38,096 bases of DNA, from NCBI GenBank assembly GCA_003818605.1, contig RPQS01000036.1:1-38096 (forward strand). The letters are read 5' to 3'. Shown one piece after another: positions 33,265 through 38,096 of this stretch (positions are counted from its first letter, which is position 1; each line of letters starts with the position of its first letter). Both the position numbers and the translations under genes were made by a program. The stretch comes from Candidatus Zhuqueibacterota bacterium. Lineage in GTDB: Bacteria > Electryoneota > RPQS01. A model generated the notes under the pieces. It was not told where the DNA came from, made no database searches, and saw nothing but the letters and a program-made list of their open reading frames with translations.

Positions 33265-35226
33265 ATGGAAGATCGCGAATTATTAGTCATTGACGACGAA
33301 GAGTCTATCCACAAGCTGCTCGGCGATTACTTGCGTGGCCGCGGCTATACGGTGTACTCTGTTTTTGACGGAATGGACGGAGTGGCCTCGCTGCGGGATC
33401 ATGCGGGCATCGGAGTTGTCTTGACCGACGTCCGGTTGGCCGGGGCGGACGGACTCGACGTCCTGCGCGAAATCAAACAGCATGATCCGCTCGTTCAGGT
33501 TGTGATGATGACGGCGGCGAATGATAAAAATGTGGCTGTACAGGCGCTGCGTTTGGGGGCCGACGATTATCTGGAAAAACCGTTCCGTTTGTCCGAACTC
33601 GATGAAGTTCTGGAACGCTGCGGCGGCCGGCGCCGTCTTGAGTCGCTGTGGCGGCGACGGCAGTTGTTCATGGAACATCTTCCCATCGGTCTGATCTGGT
33701 GCGATAAACACGGAAAAGTGGAAGGCATCACTCCGGCCGCTCGTCTGCTGATTCCCTGCGCTCCGTCCGAGATCGTCGGTAACGTCTTGTGGGATCTTCC
33801 CGGCCTGCAGTCCGCGCGCGCCCTGTTCGAACCGGAAAACAACCGTGTTTCGGCGCGCACCGTGGAAGTGGAGGCGTGCGACAATTCGTTCATCCTGCAG
33901 CCGGTGGATCTGGATCGAGACGGTGCCCCGGATTCGCGCGTGTTCGTTTTAACCAATGTGACGGAAGAAAAGAATCTTCAGCGCGAACTGGATAAACTGT
34001 CGAAGGAACTGGAAGCGCAGGTTCGCGATCGCACGGAAAGTCTGGCCGCCGAACTCGGCTTTACGGAAAGCTTGTTGGATGCCGCCGGCGTGCTGGTTGC
34101 GGTGATAGACCATAGCGGCCGGCTCGTGCGGTTGAATAAATTTGCCGAGGAACTCACCCGTTTTTCCCGCAGTGAAGCGGAGCGCGTCTTCTCCGGTTTT
34201 ATTCAGCATCCCGAGTCTCCGCTGTCGCGGATTTTCGATCCGCATTCCAGCGAAGAACACGGCGGCACCGTGGCCGAACTGCCGACGCGCGACGGCACAA
34301 AACGGATTCTTTCGTGGAGCACCCGCCGTCTTGCGTCCCGCGATAATCGCGGCGGTAAACTGATCGTCGGCGTGGACGTCACCGAGCAGAAGCAGCTGGA
34401 AGCCAAACTGAAAACGTACAACATTCAGCTGGAGAATATCGTCGAATCCCGCTCGTCGGAACTGCGCGAGAAAAACGCGCAGTTGATCCATACCGCCAGG
34501 CTCGCGACGTTGGGAGAAATCGCCGCCGGCATCGCGCACGAGATGAAGCAGCCGCTGAACGTGATCTCCATCACGGCGGATTTAATCAAGCTGCTTCATC
34601 GCAATCGCACGCTGACCGATGACCTGCTGCTGTCCAATCTGGAAAAGATTCGCAGCACGGTCAATCGCGTGGCCACCACGATTACGCACTTGCAGGGCTT
34701 CATCCACATTGATTCGTCCAACTTCGAAACGATTCGCATCCCCGACGCGATAGACGGAGCGCTCTCGATTCTGGGAGAGCAGATTCGGTTGGACGGCATT
34801 GACATCGCGCGCGAAATTCCCGACGGTCTTCCCACCGTTCAGGGAGAACTCACGCAGTTGGAACAGGTGCTGGTCAATCTGCTGCTCAATGCGCGGGATA
34901 CGATTCTGGAAAAAGCCCGCCTTTCCGAGGATGAAGAGGAGGAATCCGCGGAATTAAAACGGCTCTGCATCCGTGCCGGAACCGGACAAAACGGGAAAGA
35001 CGTTTGGGTGGAAGTGACGGACACGGGAATGGGTATCAACGACGAACTGAAGCAGCGGATTTTTGAGCCGTTTTTTACGACCAAGCAGGCCGATCGCGGT
35101 ACCGGACTCGGATTGTCCATCAGCAGCAACATCGTGCAATTGCACGGTGGAACCATCGAACTGGAAAGTGCTCCCGGTCAAGGCAGTACGTTCCGCATCG
35201 TGCTGCCTGCCGAGAAGCATTCGTGA
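33265..35226 (+). CDS. Receiver-PAS-PAS histidine kinase
   Basis: 653 residues, no membrane segments. An N-terminal receiver (about 4-118) has D10-D11, D55 (VVLTDVRLAGADG), T83 and K105-P. PAS 1 is about 130-235; a long coiled coil (EKNLQRELDKLSKELEAQVRDRTESL) follows; PAS 2 is about 270-375. A second coiled coil leads to the NtrB/ZraS-type HisKA with H429 (AHEMKQPLNV). The ATPase has N-box LVNLLLNARDTIL (about 538), G1 DTGMGIN and G2 GTGLGLSI. Having the receiver first, rather than last, suggests an upstream regulator tunes the kinase. The start is fixed: a stop lies in frame six codons upstream. It has its own promoter and no DNA-binding partner in the window. Confidence 0.93.
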   Translation: MEDRELLVIDDEESIHKLLGDYLRGRGYTVYSVFDGMDGVASLRDHAGIGVVLTDVRLAGADGLDVLREIKQHDPLVQVVMMTAANDKNVAVQALRLGADDYLEKPFRLSELDEVLERCGGRRRLESLWRRRQLFMEHLPIGLIWCDKHGKVEGITPAARLLIPCAPSEIVGNVLWDLPGLQSARALFEPENNRVSARTVEVEACDNSFILQPVDLDRDGAPDSRVFVLTNVTEEKNLQRELDKLSKELEAQVRDRTESLAAELGFTESLLDAAGVLVAVIDHSGRLVRLNKFAEELTRFSRSEAERVFSGFIQHPESPLSRIFDPHSSEEHGGTVAELPTRDGTKRILSWSTRRLASRDNRGGKLIVGVDVTEQKQLEAKLKTYNIQLENIVESRSSELREKNAQLIHTARLATLGEIAAGIAHEMKQPLNVISITADLIKLLHRNRTLTDDLLLSNLEKIRSTVNRVATTITHLQGFIHIDSSNFETIRIPDAIDGALSILGEQIRLDGIDIAREIPDGLPTVQGELTQLEQVLVNLLLNARDTILEKARLSEDEEEESAELKRLCIRAGTGQNGKDVWVEVTDTGMGINDELKQRIFEPFFTTKQADRGTGLGLSISSNIVQLHGGTIELESAPGQGSTFRIVLPAEKHS

Positions 35227-35236
35227 TATACGTGTA

Positions 35237-35257
35237 GGCCCCGCGCAAGCGGCGGCC
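35237..35257 (+). other. Hairpin with a GNRA-type GCAA loop upstream of the phosphatase gene
   Basis: GGCCCCGC (35237-35244) pairs with GCGG-c-GGCC (35249-35257), one bulge, around a GCAA tetraloop. No U-run follows, so it is not a typical terminator. It is ten bases after the kinase stop and may stabilise or pause RNA. Confidence 0.35.
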
Positions 35258-35292
35258 GACGTCGGAAACGTTCATTACCGTCGAGGTGAATC

Positions 35293-35886
35293 GTGGGAAA
35301 CGAACTCTCCTGGTTCACGAGCACTGACCGGGCTGTCTTCGAGGTGATTAATAGACTGTTCACGAGCGGATTTTTCAATCTGCTCATGCCGATTGTCTCC
35401 AATCTGGTGGTATGGGCGATTCCACTCGGAATCGGGTGGATCGTTTTTTTTATCCGCGGCAAACGCCGCGGACGGTTGATCGCTCTCTGCTGTTTTTTGG
35501 TGGTTGCCGCGACCGATCAATTGTCCTCCAGCGTTATTAAGCCGGTTGTACAGCGGAATCGCCCCTGCAATGTCGTTCCCGGAACTCATCTCTATCTGAA
35601 CGGCAAATGGCTGACCACGGATAAATTCGGACTGACCACGTACAAGGATTCTTTCAGCTTCCCCTCCAGTCATGCCGCCAACGTTGCGGGGCAGGCCATG
35701 TACTGGAGTTACTTTTATCCGCAGATCAGTCCGTTTATGATTTTTATTGCCGCGGCCGTGGGCTTTAGCCGGATATACATGGGAGTTCACTGGCCTTCCG
35801 ATGTCATAGCGGGTTATCTGCTCGGAATTGTGGTGGCCCTGATGATCGCCTTTCCGATTAAAACTTGGATCCTTCCCGACGATTAG
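35293..35886 (+). CDS. PAP2-family membrane phosphatase
   Basis: 197 residues from GTG 35293 (GAGGTG at 35283-35288). The three acid-phosphatase motifs are complete: K83-x6-R90-P91 (KPVVQRNRP), PSSH at 124-127 with the catalytic His, and SR-x5-H-x3-D (S159, R160, H166, D170). About five hydrophobic stretches mark an integral inner-membrane protein with its active site on the periplasmic face. Family members remove phosphate from undecaprenyl pyrophosphate, phosphatidate or lipid A; the substrate cannot be told here. Undecaprenyl recycling would fit glycan export, but is not shown. It follows the kinase by 66 bases and ends at a strong terminator. Confidence 0.9.
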   Translation: MGNELSWFTSTDRAVFEVINRLFTSGFFNLLMPIVSNLVVWAIPLGIGWIVFFIRGKRRGRLIALCCFLVVAATDQLSSSVIKPVVQRNRPCNVVPGTHLYLNGKWLTTDKFGLTTYKDSFSFPSSHAANVAGQAMYWSYFYPQISPFMIFIAAAVGFSRIYMGVHWPSDVIAGYLLGIVVALMIAFPIKTWILPDD

Positions 35887-35918
35887 CTCGCGCGATATCG
35901 TTGTCTGGGGATAAAAAT

Positions 35919-35953
35919 AAAGCCCCGATGCAAGTCGGGGCTTTCGATTTTTC
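35919..35953. terminator. Bidirectional intrinsic terminator between convergent genes
   Basis: A perfect 10-bp stem, AAAGCCCCGA (35919-35928) with TCGGGGCTTT (35935-35944) and a six-base loop. The plus strand continues CGATTTTTC; on the minus strand the stem is followed by a T-rich stretch (complement of 35908-35918). It can end both the phosphatase transcript and the minus-strand gene, which lies 24 bases away. Confidence 0.9.
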
Positions 35954-35967
35954 GGATTTCGATCGGA

Positions 35968-36369
35968 TCAGCGGAACATCGCCTTGATGGATCCCCACGT
36001 ATGCTGGACGGCGGAGAAAGAGAGAGATACTTCGCGCGTATCGCTGTAGCTGAAAGACCCGCTGCGTTCCACGATCTTCAGACGATAGTAGAATAGCCGG
36101 TTGTGATCCGCATCCAGAGGGCTGGAATCCGTATATTGATAGCGTGAATAGGATCCGCGCGCGGTCACTTGCCCGATTGGAAGGTACGCGATGCCGTCCG
36201 TTGACCGTTCTACAACAAAGGTCCGGATATTTTCTTCGGCACCGGTTGTCCACTCAAGCTGGCTGTGGTCCAGAACGGGAAAAACCTCAAACAAGTTGAT
36301 TTCCGCACCGGCCCAAACCGTAAACGCCGCTCCCAACGCCAACAAAACGAACAAAATTCTAAGTAGCAT
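35968..36369 (-). CDS. Small secreted fibronectin-III-like protein
   Basis: 133 residues on the minus strand. A signal peptide is clear: MLLRILFVLLALGAAFTVWAGA with cleavage near residue 20-22. The rest is a single beta-sandwich-like module: LEWTTGAEENIRTFVVERSTDGIAYLPIG, then YSRYQYTDSSPLD and RLFYYRLKIVERSGSFSYSD. This WTT-E-N---F-VERS-DG pattern with YYRLK is the fibronectin-III-like module often seen in surface and sorted proteins of FCB bacteria. No type IX sorting tail follows it; the C-terminus reads STR-like basic residues (SIKAMFR). Function unknown. A minus-strand sigma-70-type promoter lies 32 bases upstream. It is the only minus-strand gene in the window. Confidence 0.85.
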   Translation of the reverse strand: MLLRILFVLLALGAAFTVWAGAEINLFEVFPVLDHSQLEWTTGAEENIRTFVVERSTDGIAYLPIGQVTARGSYSRYQYTDSSPLDADHNRLFYYRLKIVERSGSFSYSDTREVSLSFSAVQHTWGSIKAMFR

Positions 36370-36400
36370 GGGTCAATCTCTTTTGATCCTCAACGCCTGA

Positions 36401-36429
36401 ATGATATAGAACTCTACTCACTATGTCAA
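36401..36429 (-). promoter_or_regulatory. Sigma-70-type promoter for the secreted protein
   Basis: On the minus strand TTGACA (36429-36424), 17-base spacer, TATCAT (36406-36401): 6/6 and 5/6 matches to the consensus. It ends about 32 bases before the ATG at 36369. On the plus strand the overlapping TTGATC (36383-36388) and TATAGA (36405-36410) could serve the divergent RNase gene but are weaker. Confidence 0.72.
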
Positions 36430-36448
36430 GTCCTTGGAGGAATTTCTG

Positions 36449-37852
36449 TTGAATATCACCTTTCATGGCGCCGCCGGTGAAGTCACCGGATCACAGCATC
36501 TCTTTGAAGTTAATAAACATAAAGTGCTTGTGGAGTGTGGTTTGTTTCAGGGCCGCAGGGAAGAGGCATACAATAAAAATCGGCATCCGGAATATAAAGC
36601 TGAAGATTTGCATGCCGTAGTGCTAAGTCATGCCCACTTGGATCACTCGGGCAAGCTTCCCCGGCTTGCCAAGTTGGGCTTTACCGGGCCGGTTTACGCA
36701 ACTCCGACAACTGTGGAGCTGTGCGCTCCGATGCTCAGGGACTCGGCCCATGTCCAGCAAAAGGATATCGAGTTTGTCAACAAAATCCACCGCCGCAAGC
36801 ACCAACCGCTTTTTAACGTGCTTTACGGTCTGGAGGAAACTGAACAAATTCTCAAACAATTTTCCAGCCGCCCACTGCATTCGCGCTTCGAAGCGGCTCC
36901 CGGAGTTGCTGTAACTTTTCTCGAAGCCGGGCACGTGCTGGGATCCGCGCAAATTCTGCTTGAATTAGAAGAGCGTGGAAAGAAGCGCAAGATCGGATTT
37001 ACCGGAGACTTAGGCCGCTTTAACCTGCCCTTGCTTAAAGATCCAGAGCAACTTTCGGACCTCGATGCGCTGATTATCGAATCCACTTACGGGAATCGCG
37101 AGCACGATCCGGTCAGTGAAAGCGGATCGGAATTGGTCGAAGTCATCCAGTCCGCGTACCAAAAGAGAGGCAAGGTGCTGATTCCTGCCTTTGCATTGGA
37201 ACGGACACAGGAGCTCTTGTATTTGCTGGCGGGGCTGCGGGCATCGGGCAAGCTGCCTTCGGACATGCCCGTCTATGTAGACAGCCCGCTGGCGATCAAA
37301 TGCACGGAGATATTTTCCAAGCATGCGGCCGAGTACGATGATGAAACCCGCGCGCTGATCCAGAGCGGCACGAATCCCTTCGATTTTCCCGGTCTGCATT
37401 ACGTTCATTCGGTTGAGGAATCCATGGCCTTGAACGTGCCCGGTCGGCCGATGATTATCATTGCCGCATCGGGAATGATGGAAGCGGGGCGGATTCTGCA
37501 CCATCTCAAGAACAATATCGAGGATTCGCGCAACACGATTCTGATCGTTTCGTTTCAGGCCGAGCACACTCTGGGCCGCCGCATTGCCGAGCGCATGCCG
37601 GACGTGGCGATTTTCGGAGAACGAATGCCGCTGCGCGCGCGCGTAAAAATCCTGAATACGTTTTCGGGTCACGCCGGACGCAGTGATCTTATAAAATATG
37701 CTCAAACCGTCGTGAAGAATTCACCGCGATTGAAAAAAGTTTTCGTGGTACACGGTGAAGAGGACCAGTCTCTGCCGTTCATGAAAGAACTGAAGTCATG
37801 GAACTCCTTCGAGTGCCTCTATCCCCGCCGGGGACAAAGCGTGGAACTTTAG
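36449..37852 (+). CDS. Beta-CASP metallo-beta-lactamase RNase
   Basis: 467 residues. The start is TTG 36449, placed by GGAGG at 36436-36440; the TTG at 36434 would overlap that site. It is a metal-dependent RNase of the beta-CASP group, like TTHA0252 and the YsH1 relatives. Seen: GAAGEVTGS at the start, metal motif HAHLDHSG at 61-68, GHVLGSA, GDLGR, ESTYGNREH, the beta-CASP motifs PAFALERTQ, DSPLA, AASGMMEAGRILHHL and the C-terminal FSGHAGRSDL (metal His). These zinc enzymes cut single-stranded RNA, sometimes as both endo- and 5'-exonuclease. Length is normal for the family. It is transcribed divergently from the secreted protein gene and has no obvious link with motility. Confidence 0.94.
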   Translation: MNITFHGAAGEVTGSQHLFEVNKHKVLVECGLFQGRREEAYNKNRHPEYKAEDLHAVVLSHAHLDHSGKLPRLAKLGFTGPVYATPTTVELCAPMLRDSAHVQQKDIEFVNKIHRRKHQPLFNVLYGLEETEQILKQFSSRPLHSRFEAAPGVAVTFLEAGHVLGSAQILLELEERGKKRKIGFTGDLGRFNLPLLKDPEQLSDLDALIIESTYGNREHDPVSESGSELVEVIQSAYQKRGKVLIPAFALERTQELLYLLAGLRASGKLPSDMPVYVDSPLAIKCTEIFSKHAAEYDDETRALIQSGTNPFDFPGLHYVHSVEESMALNVPGRPMIIIAASGMMEAGRILHHLKNNIEDSRNTILIVSFQAEHTLGRRIAERMPDVAIFGERMPLRARVKILNTFSGHAGRSDLIKYAQTVVKNSPRLKKVFVVHGEEDQSLPFMKELKSWNSFECLYPRRGQSVEL

Positions 37853-38096
37853 CTCTGCTTTTTAGGGCTCGGGTTCAAACACTTACGATGTGACGATGGG
37901 TGCAAGCGAGTTTCTGGAAATTTTTAGAAGTTGAGAATATTGGGATTACTGTGTCAACACAGTGTTGATAGTTCAGTCATAGGGAGAGAGTGGCTCGAAC
38001 CGTCTTAGTCTTACATAGAAATTGGGTTTACGATTTCCGGATTTTTTCGATTTTTGGGGGGCAAAAAGGCGGCCATTTTGGATTTTCAGCAGGAAA
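37853..38096. other. Non-coding tail of the window
   Basis: 244 bases after the RNase gene without a reading frame I can support. It is AT-richer than the rest, with runs of T and G near 38043-38065. It holds a palindrome (37948-37968). No RNA gene, terminator with a U-run or gene start is evident; the next gene presumably lies beyond the window. Confidence 0.6.
37948..37968. repeat. Two overlapping palindromes, operator-like
   Basis: ACTGTGT-CA-ACACAGT (37948-37963) is a perfect 7-bp inverted repeat with a two-base centre. Sharing its right arm, TCAACAC-A-GTGTTGA (37954-37968) is a second perfect 7-bp inverted repeat. Such overlapping arms are typical of dimeric regulator sites or can be alternative RNA hairpins. 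No U-run follows, so a terminator is unlikely. Confidence 0.5.

Noticed and set aside
33246-33293. 15-codon frame with a good ribosome site (AGAAGGAAT then ATG) overlapping the kinase start, as a leader peptide
   Set aside because: The promoter at 33228-33256 would start transcription after this ATG, so it would be absent from that message. It would matter only for read-through from upstream.
37990-38000. GGTTCGAGCC (minus strand) as a tRNA T-arm
   Set aside because: The flanking bases do not form the five-pair T stem or an acceptor stem, and no anticodon arm fits.

Overview
The window is a motility locus from a Gram-negative, diderm bacterium of moderate GC content. P-ring and L-ring genes (flgI, flgH) show that it has an outer membrane. 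The one secreted protein on the minus strand carries a fibronectin-III-like repeat of the kind common in the FCB superphylum and related candidate phyla. I infer an uncultured FCB-type lineage at low confidence. There are no rRNA, tRNA, CRISPR or insertion sequences, and nearly all genes point the same way with overlapping or nearly touching ends.

Region 1 (1-5655) is a rod, ring and hook-junction operon: flgG (5' end outside the window), flgA, flgH, flgI, a short flgJ-type rod protein, a flgN-like chaperone, flgK and flgL. Region 2 (5665-20648) is inserted between the hook-junction genes and the flagellins. It is a 15-kb glycosylation block: gmd (GDP-mannose 4,6-dehydratase), a 1319-residue GT4-GT4-GT2-TPR protein, a 993-residue GT9-GT2-GT4-like protein, a Maf-type motility accessory factor, a Maf-N/CgeB fusion, two sister GT9 proteins with the same unusual C-terminal extension, and an unrecognised 207-residue protein. 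Its position, and the Maf proteins, suggest that it builds and attaches a glycan on flagellin.

Region 3 (20700-28320) is the filament region. It has two flagellin genes (each product 299 aa, roughly 80% identical), a MerR-type regulator, a FliT/FlgN-like chaperone, a glutamine-dependent asparagine-synthase-like amidotransferase, fliD, fliS and flgM. Promoter-like sequences fit a flagellar cascade: sigma-28-type elements lie upstream of merR-flagellin 1 and of flagellin 2-fliD-fliS, and a near-perfect sigma-54 -24/-12 element lies upstream of flgM. A strong terminator closes flgM.

Region 4 (28479-35226) is a signalling cassette of seven proteins: receiver-HATPase, PAS histidine kinase, lone receiver, Hpt, receiver-receiver-PAS with a degenerate kinase dimerisation domain, lone receiver, and receiver-PAS-PAS histidine kinase. 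None has a recognisable DNA-binding output, which suggests a multistep phosphorelay acting through protein contacts, possibly on the flagellum or its sigma/anti-sigma factors. The last kinase seems to start from a leaderless transcript.

Region 5 (35293-38096) holds a PAP2 phosphatase, a bidirectional terminator, a small secreted protein on the minus strand, a beta-CASP metallo-beta-lactamase RNase, and a 244-base non-coding tail with a palindrome.
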